A stretch of 37,308 nt of DNA from Gammaproteobacteria bacterium (GCA_018401885.1 JAGYKB010000023.1:1-37308); one strand, 5' to 3'; positions 24,413 through 34,397 are shown, counted from the first letter of the stretch. Notes: generated by a model not told the origin, from the letters alone. Numbers and translations: made by a program.

Positions 24413-25681
24413 GTGGAAAACCAAATTTTTGAATTGCAGTATGCAATGGACACATTCTATTTTCTCGTGTGCGGCGCGCTCGTCATGTGGATGGCGGCAG
24501 GATTTGCCATGCTCGAGGCGGGCCTCGTCCGGTCTAAAAACACAACAGAGATTCTCACTAAAAACGTCGCACTTTTTGCGATCGCCTGCACAATGTATCT
24601 CGTCTGCGGTTATCAGTTTATGTATGACGGCGGCTATTTCTTATCTGGCGTTACGACAGTTGCGCAAATGGATGACGCAGCGATCGCACAGGTACTGCTC
24701 GATTCTGCCGAAGAAGGCTTCGACGGCGGCGCGGTTTACTCCGGCGCGTCAGACTTCTTCTTCCAAGTAGTGTTCGTTGCTACTGCGATGTCGATCGTGT
24801 CGGGCGCCGTTGCCGAGCGCATGAAGCTCTGGGCATTCTTAGCTTTCGCCGTAGTGATGACGGGCTTCATTTACCCGATCGAAGGCGGCTGGACTTGGGG
24901 CGGCAAAGAAGTGCCTTTCATCGGCGCGCTGAGCTATAGCGACTACGCCGGATCGGGCATCGTTCACCTGGCAGGCGCTTCAGCCGCACTCGCAGGTGTT
25001 CTGCTACTCGGCGCTCGCAAGGGTAAATACAACGCGAAGACTGGCGCGGCGCAGGCGATTCCTGGCGCTAACCTGCCGATGGCAACCCTCGGCACATTCA
25101 TTCTCTGGATGGGCTGGTTTGGCTTTAACGGTGGCTCGACTCTGAAGCTTGGCGGCGTGGGTGTTGCGAACGAAGTCGCCAACGTCTTCTTGAACACGAA
25201 TGCAGCCGCAGCCGGCGGCTTGATTGCTGCCCTGTTTGTTGCACGCATCCTCTTCGGTAAAGCCGACCTTACGATGGCACTCAACGGTGCGCTCGCCGGA
25301 TTAGTCGCAATTACAGCAGAACCCGCTGATCCTAGCCCCCTACTCGCCACAATCATCGGTGCAATGGGCGGTACGCTGGTTGTGTTCAGCATCATCGGAC
25401 TCGACAAGCTTAAGATCGACGACCCCGTCGGTGCGATTTCGGTACACGGCACTGTAGGTATCTTTGGTATCTTCGCCGTGCTTCTGTCCGATCCCGATGC
25501 AACATTTATGGGTCAGCTCGTGGGCACGCTTGTCATCTTCGGCTGGGTATTCATAACAAGCCTCGCAGTGTGGTTTGCTGTCAAAGCGGTGATGGGAATC
25601 AGGGTTAGCGAAGAAGAAGAAGAGCAAGGCGTAGACCAGTCCGAGTGCGGAATGGAAGCCTACCCCGAGTTCACGAAATAA
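24413..25681 (+). CDS. amtB: Ammonium transporter AmtB
   Basis: The 422-residue Amt/Rh-family channel starts at GTG 24413 (GGAGG at 24401-24405). The first hydrophobic segment has YFLVCGALVMWMAAGFAMLEAGLVRSKN (signature ALVMWMAAGFAMLEAG), typical of the family. Later motifs include GAVAERMKLWAF, DYAGSGIVHLAGASAALAG with the pore His, TFILWMGWFGFNGGS, GLVAITAEPADPSP and GAISVHGTVGIFG with the second pore His. It conducts ammonium/ammonia across the inner membrane and is regulated by GlnK. The C-terminal SEEEEEQGVDQSECGMEAYPEF tail is the usual regulatory region. A strong terminator follows. Confidence 0.96.
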   Translation: MENQIFELQYAMDTFYFLVCGALVMWMAAGFAMLEAGLVRSKNTTEILTKNVALFAIACTMYLVCGYQFMYDGGYFLSGVTTVAQMDDAAIAQVLLDSAEEGFDGGAVYSGASDFFFQVVFVATAMSIVSGAVAERMKLWAFLAFAVVMTGFIYPIEGGWTWGGKEVPFIGALSYSDYAGSGIVHLAGASAALAGVLLLGARKGKYNAKTGAAQAIPGANLPMATLGTFILWMGWFGFNGGSTLKLGGVGVANEVANVFLNTNAAAAGGLIAALFVARILFGKADLTMALNGALAGLVAITAEPADPSPLLATIIGAMGGTLVVFSIIGLDKLKIDDPVGAISVHGTVGIFGIFAVLLSDPDATFMGQLVGTLVIFGWVFITSLAVWFAVKAVMGIRVSEEEEEQGVDQSECGMEAYPEFTK

Positions 25682-25711
25682 AAGACAACATAGGGGTCAA
25701 AACCCTCTTAT

Positions 25712-25738
25712 AAAAAAGGCCCCACGGGGCCTTTTTTT
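25712..25738. terminator. Bidirectional terminator between amtB and rsmE
   Basis: AAAAAAGGCCC, short CACG loop, GGGCC and seven T. A-rich left arm and T-rich right arm let it end amtB on the plus strand and the metK-ahcY-metF-rsmE unit on the minus strand. Confidence 0.92.
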
Positions 25739-25758
25739 ATGCCCCTTAAAAATATGAT

Positions 25759-26490
25759 CTAAGACAGATCGCCGAACAAAAACTGAAGTATCGCCAACGC
25801 GGCGACCGGGGCGGTTTCGGTGCGCAGCACGCGTGGACCCAAACGCATGATCTCGCAATTCGAAGCGCGCGCCTGAGCAACCTCTTGCTCGCTGAAACCG
25901 CCTTCGGGGCCAATCAACAATTGGATATCGGTAAGTGCTTGCGACGCCGTTAGGCGTTGCTCGCCGCCGGGCTCGAGCAACAAGCGTTTGGCGTTAGTCT
26001 CCTGCGCCAAAAACGCTTCCAACGAAAGGGGGGTATTGATGACGGGCACATCGAGACGCCCGCACTGTTCAGCAGCATTTATCGCGATCTTTTCGAAATG
26101 ACGAAGTTTGTTTTCCAGCCTGTCAGGCTTGAGTCGCACTTCGCCGTGTTCGGTGAACAGGGGTGTGATTTCGGTTACGCCCAACTCGGTCGCTTTCTGA
26201 ATCGCATAGTCCATTCGGTCACCGCGCGAGAGACCAAGCGCAAGATGAAGATGAAGCGATGAGGTGTGCTCGGATGTTCTCACACACGCACCCAGGGTGA
26301 GGTCAACATTGCCCTTTTTGCTTCGACTCACAACCGCGTCAAATTCACCGTCGACTGCATTAAACACTCTCACCGGATCGCCTTGGCGCGCACGCAGCAC
26401 CGTACCGAGATAGTGCGCACTCTCGGCAGGCAACGACAACTCCGCGCCTGCAACGAGCGTGTGGGCAATATGTAACCGCGAGACTCTCAT
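25759..26490 (-). CDS. rsmE: 16S rRNA m3U1498 methyltransferase
   Basis: The 243-residue SPOUT-class RNA methyltransferase has an N-terminal PUA-like part (AHYLGTVLRARQGDPVRVF) and a knot domain with LALGLSRGDRMDYAIQKATELGVTEITPLFTEH (GDRMDYAIQKATELG signature), LLIGPEGGFSEQEV and LGPRVLRTETAPVAALA. RsmE methylates N3 of U1498 in 16S rRNA with SAM. Its gene follows metF by 4 bases, so it is the last gene of the SAM-cycle operon, a position that makes sense for a SAM-consuming enzyme but may be coincidental. Confidence 0.95.
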   Translation of the reverse strand: MRVSRLHIAHTLVAGAELSLPAESAHYLGTVLRARQGDPVRVFNAVDGEFDAVVSRSKKGNVDLTLGACVRTSEHTSSLHLHLALGLSRGDRMDYAIQKATELGVTEITPLFTEHGEVRLKPDRLENKLRHFEKIAINAAEQCGRLDVPVINTPLSLEAFLAQETNAKRLLLEPGGEQRLTASQALTDIQLLIGPEGGFSEQEVAQARASNCEIMRLGPRVLRTETAPVAALAILQFLFGDLS

Positions 26491-26494
26491 CGCG

Positions 26495-27346
26495 TTAGCC
26501 TTCGAGTAAGTTTTGCCACAGGCGCGTAACGCTATCGGCTTGGTTCATCGAATAGAAATGCAACCCGGGTGCGCCGCCGGCGAGCAACTGCTCACACAGA
26601 TCGGTAACAACCTCGAGACCAAAATCGCGCAGCGCCTGATCGTCGTGTTCTAAGAACTCCAACCGTTTGGTCAACCAGCGTGGTATTTCAGCGCCGCACG
26701 CAGCACTGAAGCGCGCGAGGTTTGCGTAGTTAGTAATCGGCATAATGCCCGGCACGATAGGAATATTGATTCCGGCGCGCACGCAGTCATCAACGAAACC
26801 AAAGTAGGCATCGGCATTGTAGAAATACTGCGTAATAGCCGAGTTGGCTCCGGCATCGACCTTTGCTTTAAAAAACTCGAGATCACTTTCGACCGACCGT
26901 GATTGGGGGTGAACTTCGGGGTAACACGCTACGTCTATCGTAAAGTGATCGCCGGTTTCCTTACGCACAAACTCAACAAGCTCGTTAGCGTAGCGATAGA
27001 GTGAGGCAGAGCCCATGCCAGACGGCGCATCGCCTCGCAGGCAGACAAGTCGATCGATTCCGGCCTCTTTGTAGTCGTGCAAAAGCGCGAGTATCTCATC
27101 TTCGTCGCTGCCGCCAAACGACAGATGAGGCGCGACGCGCGAGCCCGCTTCGCGAAACCGCGTCACCGCACGCTTAGTGCCTTCGCGCGTCGAACCACCG
27201 GCGCCGTAGGTCACCGAGAAAAACTCGGGGCCAAGCTTGCTTAGTTCTGCATGAACGGCATCAAGCTTCTCTTCGCCAGCGGGTGTGCGCGGCGGGAAAA
27301 ATTCGATACTGAAATGACTCGTGTCTGTACTCATGAATGAATCCAT
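26495..27346 (-). CDS. metF: Methylenetetrahydrofolate reductase
   Basis: The 283-residue FAD enzyme reduces 5,10-methylene-THF to 5-methyl-THF, donor for methionine synthesis. Motifs FSIEFFPPRTPAGEEKL, FFSVTYGAGGST, RLVCLRGDAPSG, FTIDVACYPEVHPQS, QYFYNADAYFGFVDDC and VPGIMPITN are standard for MetF. The length fits the bacterial enzyme. Two starts are close: 27346 (MDSFMSTD) and 27334 (MSTDTS); neither has a clear ribosome-binding site. It follows ahcY after a palindrome and precedes rsmE by 4 bases. Confidence 0.95.
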   Translation of the reverse strand: MDSFMSTDTSHFSIEFFPPRTPAGEEKLDAVHAELSKLGPEFFSVTYGAGGSTREGTKRAVTRFREAGSRVAPHLSFGGSDEDEILALLHDYKEAGIDRLVCLRGDAPSGMGSASLYRYANELVEFVRKETGDHFTIDVACYPEVHPQSRSVESDLEFFKAKVDAGANSAITQYFYNADAYFGFVDDCVRAGINIPIVPGIMPITNYANLARFSAACGAEIPRWLTKRLEFLEHDDQALRDFGLEVVTDLCEQLLAGGAPGLHFYSMNQADSVTRLWQNLLEG

Positions 27347-27354
27347 TCTAACGA

Positions 27355-27378
27355 GAAGGCGCCGAATTCGGCGCCTTC
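27355..27378. terminator. Perfect GC-rich palindrome between ahcY and metF (partial terminator or attenuator)
   Basis: GAAGGCGCCGAA pairs with TTCGGCGCCTTC without a spacer: a 24-base perfect palindrome. T-tracts on both sides are short and interrupted, so it may attenuate readthrough from ahcY into metF more than stop it. Confidence 0.5.
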
Positions 27379-27401
27379 AATTTTCAAAACCTTGTAGGGT
27401 C

Positions 27402-27457
27402 AGTACTTGACTCAGGGAAGTACTTGACTCAGGGAAGTACTTGAAAGCCTAGTACTT
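27402..27457. repeat. Tandem direct repeat at the 3' end of ahcY
   Basis: AGTACTTGACTCAGGGA occurs twice head-to-tail (27402-27418, 27419-27435), then AGTACTTGA (27436-27444) and AGTACTT (27451-27457) inside the last ahcY codons. The repeat unit thus derives from, or copies, the gene end (Lys-Tyr-stop), perhaps by slippage. Confidence 0.9.
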
Positions 27458-28858
27458 ATAGCTTTCGGGCTTGAAAGGACCCGTTACTTTTACGTTGATG
27501 TATTTCGCCTGATCGTCAGTAAGCTTAGTCAAGACTCCGCCAAAGCCCTTCACCATAAGTGCCGCAACTTCTTCGTCGAGCTCTTTTGGTAACACTGTTA
27601 CGGTGATGTTGTTCTTCTTAAACTCTTCAGACTGATCGGCAAACTTCTCTGAGAACATACGCATCTGCGCGAGCACCTGGTTAGCGAACGAGCCATCCAT
27701 AATTCGTGAAGGATGACCAGTAGCATTACCGAGATTAATCAGTCGGCCTTCGGACAGTAGAATTAAGTAGTCGTCCTGATTCTCGAGTCCGCTGCGGAAG
27801 ATCTTGTGTACCTGCGGCTTCACCTCTTCCCAGTGCCAGTTGTCGCGCATGAACTGCGTGTCGATCTCGTTGTCGAAATGGCCGATGTTGCAGATAACTG
27901 AGCCCGCTTTTGCTGCAGCGAGCATGAACTTATCGCACACATTCACGTTACCCGTGGTGGTAACGATGAGGTCCATCTTCGACAGCAGTTCGGTGTTGAT
28001 GCCTTCGGCGCTGCGCGTGTTAATGCCGTCGATATAAGGCGACACAACCTCGTAGCCGTCCATGCACGCCTGCATCGCACAGATAGGATCGATTTCGGCA
28101 ACCTTCACGATCATGCCTTCTTGGCTCAGGCTTTGTACAGAGCCTTTGCCCACGTCGCCGTAGCCGATGACGAGCGCTTTCTTGCCAGACAGCAGCATGT
28201 CTGTTCCGCGCTTAATGCCGTCGTTTAGGCTGTGACGACAGCCGTATTTGTTGTCGTTCTTAGACTTAGTAACCGAGTCGTTTACGTTGATGGCGGGTAC
28301 TTTTAATTCGCCCGCTTCCATCATCTCGAGCAGGCGATGCACGCCCGTTGTGGTCTCCTCGGTAATGCCGTGGATTTTCGCGAGCATCTCAGGGTATTTG
28401 TTATGGATCATGCCGGTGAGGTCGCCACCGTCGTCCAAGATCATGTTGCAATCCCATGGCTTGCCGTCTTTGAGGATTGTCTGCTCGATGCACCACTCAC
28501 CCTCTTCGTTTGTTTGACCTTTCCACGCGTAAACCGCAATACCCGACGCAGCGATGCACGCAGCGGCATGATCTTGGGTCGAGAAGATATTGCACGACGA
28601 CCAGCGTACTTCGGCGCCAAGCTCGACAAGTGTTTCGATCAGCACTGCGGTTTGTACTGTCATGTGGATACAGCCGATGATCTTCGCGCCGGCGAGCGGA
28701 CGTTCTGCTGCGTATTTCTTGCGCAGTGTCATGAGCGCGGGCATTTCTGCTTCGGCGAGAGTAATTTCACGACGACCGAAATCGGCAAGTGAAATGTCGG
28801 CTACTTTATAGTCATTTTTTGCTACGTCGTTAATTGGCGTTGCTGCTGCTGTGCTCAT
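27449..28858 (-). CDS. ahcY: Adenosylhomocysteinase (S-adenosyl-L-homocysteine hydrolase)
   Basis: The enzyme splits S-adenosylhomocysteine to adenosine and homocysteine using bound NAD. I start at ATG 28858 (GGAG 8 bases upstream), giving 469 residues; the in-frame extension to 28915 is Lys/Glu-rich and has no better site. Motifs are [27 protein letters not shown] (HMTVQTAVL), [20 protein letters not shown], the NAD-binding [20 protein letters not shown] and IGHFDNEID; the C-terminal [11 protein letters not shown] and KPESYKY close the chain. It is in the sahR-metK-ahcY-metF-rsmE run. The last codons carry part of a tandem repeat. Confidence 0.97.
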   Translation of the reverse strand: MSTAAATPINDVAKNDYKVADISLADFGRREITLAEAEMPALMTLRKKYAAERPLAGAKIIGCIHMTVQTAVLIETLVELGAEVRWSSCNIFSTQDHAAACIAASGIAVYAWKGQTNEEGEWCIEQTILKDGKPWDCNMILDDGGDLTGMIHNKYPEMLAKIHGITEETTTGVHRLLEMMEAGELKVPAINVNDSVTKSKNDNKYGCRHSLNDGIKRGTDMLLSGKKALVIGYGDVGKGSVQSLSQEGMIVKVAEIDPICAMQACMDGYEVVSPYIDGINTRSAEGINTELLSKMDLIVTTTGNVNVCDKFMLAAAKAGSVICNIGHFDNEIDTQFMRDNWHWEEVKPQVHKIFRSGLENQDDYLILLSEGRLINLGNATGHPSRIMDGSFANQVLAQMRMFSEKFADQSEEFKKNNITVTVLPKELDEEVAALMVKGFGGVLTKLTDDQAKYINVKVTGPFKPESYKY

Positions 28859-28940
28859 GTCTTGCTCCGTAATTTCGATTCGTTTAGATTCTTTTTGATT
28901 CGTTTTATGATTCATAGCGACGGATCATGGTTGTGAATTA

Positions 28941-28952
28941 CGCGTTAACGCG
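28941..28952. other. 12-base palindrome between metK and ahcY
   Basis: CGCGTTAACGCG is a perfect palindrome in the ~110-base gap between the metK stop and the ahcY start. It could be an operator or processing site; function unknown and a 12-base palindrome may be chance. Confidence 0.3.
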
Positions 28953-28969
28953 AAGATTCGATGTCTTTT

Positions 28970-30130
28970 TTAGATCCCTGCAGCCGCTTTTAATGCCGCG
29001 GCTTTGTCAGTTTTCTCCCAGCTAAGTTCGAGGTCTTCACGGCCAAAATGACCATAGGCCGCGGTGTTTCGATAGATCGGCTGGATTAGATCGAGCATTT
29101 TGATCAAGCCCTTTGGTCTTAATTCGAAATGCTCGCGAATAATCTTTACGATCTCGGTGTTCGAGATTTTTCCTGTGCCAAACGTCTCGACGCTTATAGA
29201 CGTTGGTTCAGCAACGCCAATCGCATAAGAGAGCTGAATCTCGCAGCGCTCTGCGATTCCCGCGGCAACGATATTTTTCGCGACATAGCGCGCAACATAG
29301 GCAGCCGAGCGATCGACTTTAGAGGGGTCTTTACCTGAGAACGCGCCGCCGCCGTGTCTTGCCATGCCGCCGTAAGTGTCGACGATTATTTTGCGTCCAG
29401 TAAGACCGCAGTCACCTACAGGTCCACCGATTACAAAGCGGCCGGTTGGATTGATGAATATTTTTGTCTCTTTGGTCATCCATTCTTCGGGCAGTACGGG
29501 CTTGATAATTTCTTCGAACACGCCCTCTCGAAGTTCTTCGTTTGAGACCGAATCTTTGTGCTGAGTCGACAGCACCACCGCATCGATAGACACAGGCTTG
29601 TTATCGACATAGCGGAAAGTCAGCTGGCTTTTTGCATCCGGCTCGAGCCATGGCAATGTGCCGTTTTTACGCACCTCGGACTGCCTTTTAACGAGACGAT
29701 GCGAATAAGTAATCGGCGCTGGCATGAGTACGTCGGTTTCGTTACTCGCGTAACCGAACATCAATCCTTGGTCGCCTGCACCCTGCTCGTGATCGTCAGA
29801 ATCGTCAACGCCCTGCGAGATATCCGGCGACTGTTTACCAATTGCATTTATCACAGCGCAGGTGTGACCATCGAAACCGCTGTCGGCGTTGTTATAACCA
29901 ATATCGTTTACAACACCGCGTACGATGTCTTCGATATCGACATAGGCTTCGGTAGTGATTTCGCCGGCGACGAGCACCATGCCTGTTTTGATGAGCGTCT
30001 CGCAGGCGACGCGCGAACGCGGGTCTTCTTTTAGCAGTGCATCAAGAATGGCGTCGGAGATCTGATCAGCCATCTTGTCGGGGTGTCCTTCGGAAACCGA
30101 TTCGGACGTGAATAAATTGATCTCGCTCAT
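28970..30130 (-). CDS. metK: S-adenosylmethionine synthetase
   Basis: The 386-residue enzyme makes SAM from methionine and ATP. Motifs are [42 protein letters not shown] (ATP-binding), [42 protein letters not shown] (given as [16 protein letters not shown]) and the P-loop-like [19 protein letters not shown]. Length is normal. It begins 16 bases after the SahR-like regulator gene, clearly in one operon, and is followed by ahcY. AAGGAG precedes ATG. Confidence 0.97.
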   Translation of the reverse strand: MSEINLFTSESVSEGHPDKMADQISDAILDALLKEDPRSRVACETLIKTGMVLVAGEITTEAYVDIEDIVRGVVNDIGYNNADSGFDGHTCAVINAIGKQSPDISQGVDDSDDHEQGAGDQGLMFGYASNETDVLMPAPITYSHRLVKRQSEVRKNGTLPWLEPDAKSQLTFRYVDNKPVSIDAVVLSTQHKDSVSNEELREGVFEEIIKPVLPEEWMTKETKIFINPTGRFVIGGPVGDCGLTGRKIIVDTYGGMARHGGGAFSGKDPSKVDRSAAYVARYVAKNIVAAGIAERCEIQLSYAIGVAEPTSISVETFGTGKISNTEIVKIIREHFELRPKGLIKMLDLIQPIYRNTAAYGHFGREDLELSWEKTDKAAALKAAAGI

Positions 30131-30145
30131 GCTAACTCCTTAGTA

Positions 30146-31168
30146 TTAATTCGCGTGTTTTCTAAACACGCGCATTTGAATCTGAAATCCATTACGCAGC
30201 GCAAGATTCGATCCCTGCTCGAATCGCAATCCACTCATTGCCGCCCATTGGTCTAACTCGCTTTCGTCAAACCCAAGCCACAGATCGCCGCAGGAACTGC
30301 GCACCCAATCTTGGTCGTGGCTACAGAGCTCGATAACGAGTAAGAGCCCGTCTTCTTTTAACAGTGCCGCAACGTCTCTAAACGTCGAGGCGGGTGTCGC
30401 AATGTGGTGAAGGACCATGTCGAACACGACGAGGTCGGCTGCACCGCTCAGGGTTTCGCGCGCGTTGGCCGTCTCCCCCAACAAAAATTCGACGTTGCTT
30501 AGGCCATCTGCTGCGATGGCTGCGCGCGACAAGTCGAGCATGTCTTTCGAATTGTCGACCGCAGTAACAGACGCAAAGCGCCGCGCGAGCTCGACAAGCA
30601 GCCGACCTTCACCGGGACCGATTTCGAGCACACAGGCGGTGGGCGATAGCCCAAGGCCGTCGACCACATCCATCAGGCTGCTGTCGTAATGCTCACGCTC
30701 GACTATTAATCCTTGGTTCTCCGAAAAACGCTCGGCGTTTTTCTGAAAGAAACTCAGCGACAGCTCCGAGCGCTCCTGCTGCAGCTGGTCGAGCTGCTCT
30801 GCCTGCTCGCGCGGGATGTCGAGTGTATCTACCGCATCGAAAGCGGCCCGCTTGAGATCCGCAAGCGGATCGTCGTCGGTAATAAAGGCACGGCGATAGA
30901 AAATAGAGTTGCCCTCACGCCGAGTTGCCACTAGTTCCGCCTTTGCCAGCACCTTCAGATGGTGACTGAGCGCCGACTGACGAATAGCGACCAAGCGGCA
31001 GAGCTCTAACACCCCAAAGGATTCGTTTTTGAGCAGCCGGAGTATTTGCAGCCGCAGCGTATCGGCGAGCGCCTTATGCAGCTGCGCGAGATGCTGCGCG
31101 GGCGTTGTCTGCTCGTCGTCGACTAAAAAGGGCTGAGACTGGCTTGCTACAGCGGCTTGCACACGCAT
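30146..31168 (-). CDS. ArsR-family regulator fused to a SAM-dependent methyltransferase-like domain (SahR-like)
   Basis: The 340-residue protein has an N-terminal ArsR-type winged helix (about 24-98; ALADTLRLQILRLL, recognition helix RQSALSHHLKVLAKAELV, wing TRREGNSIFYR), a helical linker and a C-terminal Rossmann domain (about 155-335) with the SAM-binding motif VLEIGPGEGRLLVELA (179-194) and FDMVLHHI. Such fusions sit at the head of SAM-cycle operons and are described as SahR, a repressor that senses S-adenosylhomocysteine; I apply this from memory. It is followed by metK (16 bases), ahcY, metF and rsmE. A long perfect palindrome upstream is its likely operator. Whether the domain methylates anything or only binds ligand is unclear. 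Confidence 0.85.
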   Translation of the reverse strand: MRVQAAVASQSQPFLVDDEQTTPAQHLAQLHKALADTLRLQILRLLKNESFGVLELCRLVAIRQSALSHHLKVLAKAELVATRREGNSIFYRRAFITDDDPLADLKRAAFDAVDTLDIPREQAEQLDQLQQERSELSLSFFQKNAERFSENQGLIVEREHYDSSLMDVVDGLGLSPTACVLEIGPGEGRLLVELARRFASVTAVDNSKDMLDLSRAAIAADGLSNVEFLLGETANARETLSGAADLVVFDMVLHHIATPASTFRDVAALLKEDGLLLVIELCSHDQDWVRSSCGDLWLGFDESELDQWAAMSGLRFEQGSNLALRNGFQIQMRVFRKHAN

Positions 31169-31235
31169 TTCCTCGCTGAAAAGGGCCTACCCCCTTTCGA
31201 ATGCGCGCAATGTAGCAACAATCGAGGGGCATTAC

Positions 31236-31275
31236 AAATCTATATCAAAATTATTTGATATAGATTTCGATATAG
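31236..31275. promoter_or_regulatory. Long palindromic operator upstream of the SahR-like gene and tkt
   Basis: A perfect inverted repeat has 14-base arms, 31236-31249 (AAATCTATATCAAA) and 31254-31267 (TTTGATATAGATTT), around the spacer ATTA. A further half-site GATATAG lies at 31269-31275, 12 bases after the GATATAG of the right arm. The site sits in the divergent region between the SahR-like gene and tkt, so it likely controls the methionine-cycle operon and possibly tkt. Confidence 0.7.
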
Positions 31276-31349
31276 CGAGTAGCATATTAGAAGCAGGTGC
31301 GAGAAAATGCGCGTCTTCAACTTTGTAGAGCACCTAAGGAGCCTCACCC

Positions 31350-33350
31350 ATGGCGGAATCCGCTGTAACCCGCAAGCAATGCGCTAATGCAATCCGCGCG
31401 CTGAGTATGGATGCCGTCCAAAAGGCAAATTCAGGCCACCCAGGGGCCCCAATGGGCATGGCAGACATTGCTGAGGTGCTCTGGAAAGACCATCTGAGCC
31501 ACAGCCCAAGCAATCCTAAGTGGTTGAATAGAGACCGTTTTGTGCTCTCCAACGGCCATGGCTCGATGCTTATCTACTCGCTTCTTCACCTCACCGGTTA
31601 CGACGTGTCGATCGAGGACATCAGACAGTTCCGGCAGATGGATTCGAAGACCCCCGGCCACCCCGAATACGGCTACACGCCCGGCGTCGAGACCACAACC
31701 GGCCCGCTCGGCCAAGGTCTTGCCAACGCGGTTGGCATGGCGATCGCCGAAAAAACCCTCGGCGCGCAGTTTAACCGCCCCGGATTCGACGTGGTTGACC
31801 ACCACACGTACGTGTTCGCCGGCGACGGCTGCCTCATGGAAGGCATCTCGCACGAGGTCTGCTCGCTCGCAGGCACCCTCAAACTAGGCAAACTCATCGT
31901 TTTCTATGACGACAATGGCATCTCGATCGACGGCGAGGTTGCAGAATGGTTTAGCGACGACACCGCAAAGCGCTTTGCCGCCTACGACTGGCAGGTGCTC
32001 GCGGTAGACGGTCATGACGCAGACGCAATTAACGCAGCGATAGTCGAAGCCAAAGCCGACGCCACCCGCCCCACGCTAATCAAATGCAAAACCATTATCG
32101 GCTTCGGTTCGCCAAACAAACAGGGCACGGCAGCCACTCACGGCGCGCCCTTGGGCGCCGAAGAGATCGCAGCCACACGCGCCGCCCTCGACTGGCCACA
32201 CAGTGAGTTCATTATTCCCGAAGACATCAAGAATGCTTGGGACTGCACCGAGAAAGGCTTCGGCGCCGAGACCGCGTGGAAAGAGTTGCTCGTAGGCTAC
32301 GAAGAAGAATACCCCGAGCTTGCGATGGAACTCATCCGCCGCCTAAAAGGCCAGCTGCCCGGCTACTTTAAAGAGAAGGCCGACGACTATATTCGTCACC
32401 TGCAGGCTAACCCTGAAAACATCGCGAGCCGTAAAGCCTCGCAGAACTGCCTCGAGGCCTATGGCTCTTTGTTGCCAGAGCTGATAGGCGGCTCTGCCGA
32501 CCTTACCGGCTCTAACTTGACCAATTGGTCAGGAAGTACGCCTATTTCAGAGAAAGCCGACGGCAATTATATTTATTACGGTGTACGTGAGTTTGGCATG
32601 ACGGCAATCGCCTCGGGCATCGCGCTGCACGGCGGCTTCGTGCCCTATACCGCAACGTTCCTCATTTTTATGGAATACGCACGCAACGCGGTGCGCATGG
32701 CTGCGCTGATGCAGCAGCAAAGCATTTTTGTTTACACACACGATTCGATCGGCCAAGGCGAAGACGGCCCGACGCATCAGCCTGTCGAGCAGCTCGCGAA
32801 TTTGCGCACTACCCCTAATATGTCGGTGTGGCGCCCCTGCGACAGCGTCGAGTCGGCAGTTGCGTGGAAAGCCGCAATCGAGCGCAGTGTTGGACCTACC
32901 TCGCTCGTGTTCTCGCGCCAAGGACTCCCACATCAGGCGCGCAGCGACGAGCAGCTCGACAGCATCGCTCGCGGCGGCTATGTGCTACTCGACTGCGAAG
33001 GCACGCCCGAGGCGATCGTTATCGCGACAGGCTCCGAGGTTAGCATTTGCGTCAACGCCGTGACCGCACTTAACGCCGACGGCGAGAAAGTGCGTCTGGT
33101 TTCGATGCCGAGTGTTGATGTATTCGAATCGCAAGACCCGGCCTACCAAGAAAGCGTTATTCCCAACGCGGTGCGCAAGCGTCTCGCCGTCGAAGCGGCC
33201 GGTTCTGAGTATTGGGCAAAGTTCGTTGGTCTCGACGGTAAAGTGATTGGCATGCACACCTTCGGTGAGTCGGCTCCGGGCGGCGAGCTCATGGAGCATT
33301 TTGGCTTTACCGCCGAAAACGTCGCCAATACTGTTGTGTCGATGCTTTAG
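31350..33350 (+). CDS. tkt: Transketolase
   Basis: The 666-residue thiamine diphosphate enzyme transfers two-carbon units in the pentose phosphate pathway. Visible motifs: [66 protein letters not shown], the ThDP-binding [12 protein letters not shown] ... [43 protein letters not shown] and [20 protein letters not shown]. The length is standard. AAGGAG lies 8 bases before ATG. Head of a run with epd, pgk and fba on the same strand; a palindromic site lies in the divergent upstream region. Confidence 0.97.
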   Translation: MAESAVTRKQCANAIRALSMDAVQKANSGHPGAPMGMADIAEVLWKDHLSHSPSNPKWLNRDRFVLSNGHGSMLIYSLLHLTGYDVSIEDIRQFRQMDSKTPGHPEYGYTPGVETTTGPLGQGLANAVGMAIAEKTLGAQFNRPGFDVVDHHTYVFAGDGCLMEGISHEVCSLAGTLKLGKLIVFYDDNGISIDGEVAEWFSDDTAKRFAAYDWQVLAVDGHDADAINAAIVEAKADATRPTLIKCKTIIGFGSPNKQGTAATHGAPLGAEEIAATRAALDWPHSEFIIPEDIKNAWDCTEKGFGAETAWKELLVGYEEEYPELAMELIRRLKGQLPGYFKEKADDYIRHLQANPENIASRKASQNCLEAYGSLLPELIGGSADLTGSNLTNWSGSTPISEKADGNYIYYGVREFGMTAIASGIALHGGFVPYTATFLIFMEYARNAVRMAALMQQQSIFVYTHDSIGQGEDGPTHQPVEQLANLRTTPNMSVWRPCDSVESAVAWKAAIERSVGPTSLVFSRQGLPHQARSDEQLDSIARGGYVLLDCEGTPEAIVIATGSEVSICVNAVTALNADGEKVRLVSMPSVDVFESQDPAYQESVIPNAVRKRLAVEAAGSEYWAKFVGLDGKVIGMHTFGESAPGGELMEHFGFTAENVANTVVSML

Positions 33351-33374
33351 GTCTTAACTCAGCTAGGAAACCGA

Positions 33375-34397
33375 ATGAGCTATAAGATCGCAATCAATGG
33401 CTACGGCCGCATCGGCCGGTGCGTGCTGCGCGCTTTTTACGAGTCGACAAACTACGCCGACCTGCGCATCGTTGCGATCAATGATCTTGCAGACATCGGG
33501 AACCTTGCGCATCTAACTCGCTACGATAGCACCCACGGGCGGTTTTTGGGCGAGGTCGAACAGGGCGACGGCGAACTGCTCGTTAGCGGCGACGCGATTC
33601 GCGTCTCGCAGCAGGCAGACGTGACTGCTTTAGCGTGGGCAGACCTCGGCATCGATCTGGTAATGGAGTGCAGCGGCGCGTTTACCGATCGCAGCACCGC
33701 GCAACTGCATATAGCCAACGGCGCGAAACGGGTTTTATTCTCGCAGCCCGCCGATAGCGATGTCGATGCGACGCTCGTGTATGGCGTTAATCACGAGACG
33801 CTCACAGCTGATGCGACAATTATTTCTAACGCCTCGTGCACAACCAACTGCATCGTGCCTGTATTACAGGCGATCGATTATGCGTTTGGTATCGATCATG
33901 GCGTTATTACCACCATTCACTCGGCGATGAACGATCAGCCGGTAATCGACAGCTACCATCATAAAGATCTGCGCAAAACACGCAGCGCCATGCAGTCGAT
34001 TATTCCGGTGGATACCGCGCTTGCCAAAGGCATCGAGCGCATCTTGCCCGGTTTAACTGGCAAACTACAGGCGCAGGCGATTCGCGTGCCGACTGTGAAT
34101 GTTTCGGCGATGGATCTGACGCTTACACTTAATTCGGATGCCACAGTCGAGTCGGTAAACGCTGCGTTAATCGCCGCGAGTAAAACCCTGCCGCCAAACA
34201 TTTTGGGTTACACGTTAGAGCCGCTCGCCTCGACTGATTTTAATCACGACCCGCGCTCGGCTGTGGTCGATCTTAATCAAACGCTTGTCGCCGGTTCTCG
34301 TTTGGTGAAGCTTTTAGTCTGGTTTGACAACGAGTGGGCCTATGCGAATCGCATGCTCGACGTGGCGCAGTTTATTTATCGCCGCGAGAAAGACTAA
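33375..34397 (+). CDS. epd: Erythrose-4-phosphate dehydrogenase (GapB/Epd type)
   Basis: The 340-residue NAD enzyme belongs to the GAPDH superfamily: INGYGRIGRCVLRA, the catalytic Cys in SNASCTTNC and WFDNEWAYANRM. The segment IHSAMNDQPVIDSYHHKDLRKTRSAMQSIIP (split: IHSAMNDQPVIDSYHH, KDLRKTRSAMQSIIP) is the one seen in E. coli and Pseudomonas Epd and not in glycolytic GapA. Epd oxidises erythrose 4-phosphate to 4-phosphoerythronate for pyridoxal 5'-phosphate synthesis. It follows tkt by 24 bases; transketolase is the enzyme that provides erythrose 4-phosphate, so the two are functionally linked. Confidence 0.88.
   Translation: MSYKIAINGYGRIGRCVLRAFYESTNYADLRIVAINDLADIGNLAHLTRYDSTHGRFLGEVEQGDGELLVSGDAIRVSQQADVTALAWADLGIDLVMECSGAFTDRSTAQLHIANGAKRVLFSQPADSDVDATLVYGVNHETLTADATIISNASCTTNCIVPVLQAIDYAFGIDHGVITTIHSAMNDQPVIDSYHHKDLRKTRSAMQSIIPVDTALAKGIERILPGLTGKLQAQAIRVPTVNVSAMDLTLTLNSDATVESVNAALIAASKTLPPNILGYTLEPLASTDFNHDPRSAVVDLNQTLVAGSRLVKLLVWFDNEWAYANRMLDVAQFIYRREKD

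Noticed and set aside
27402..27457. CRISPR-like repeat array.
   Set aside because: Only two full 17-base copies, directly adjacent without spacers, and no cas genes.
28859..28969. SAH riboswitch in front of ahcY.
   Set aside because: The leader lacks the conserved GAGG/GCGCUGC elements and is AT-rich with repeated CGAATC-like pieces; regulation by the SahR-like protein is a simpler explanation.
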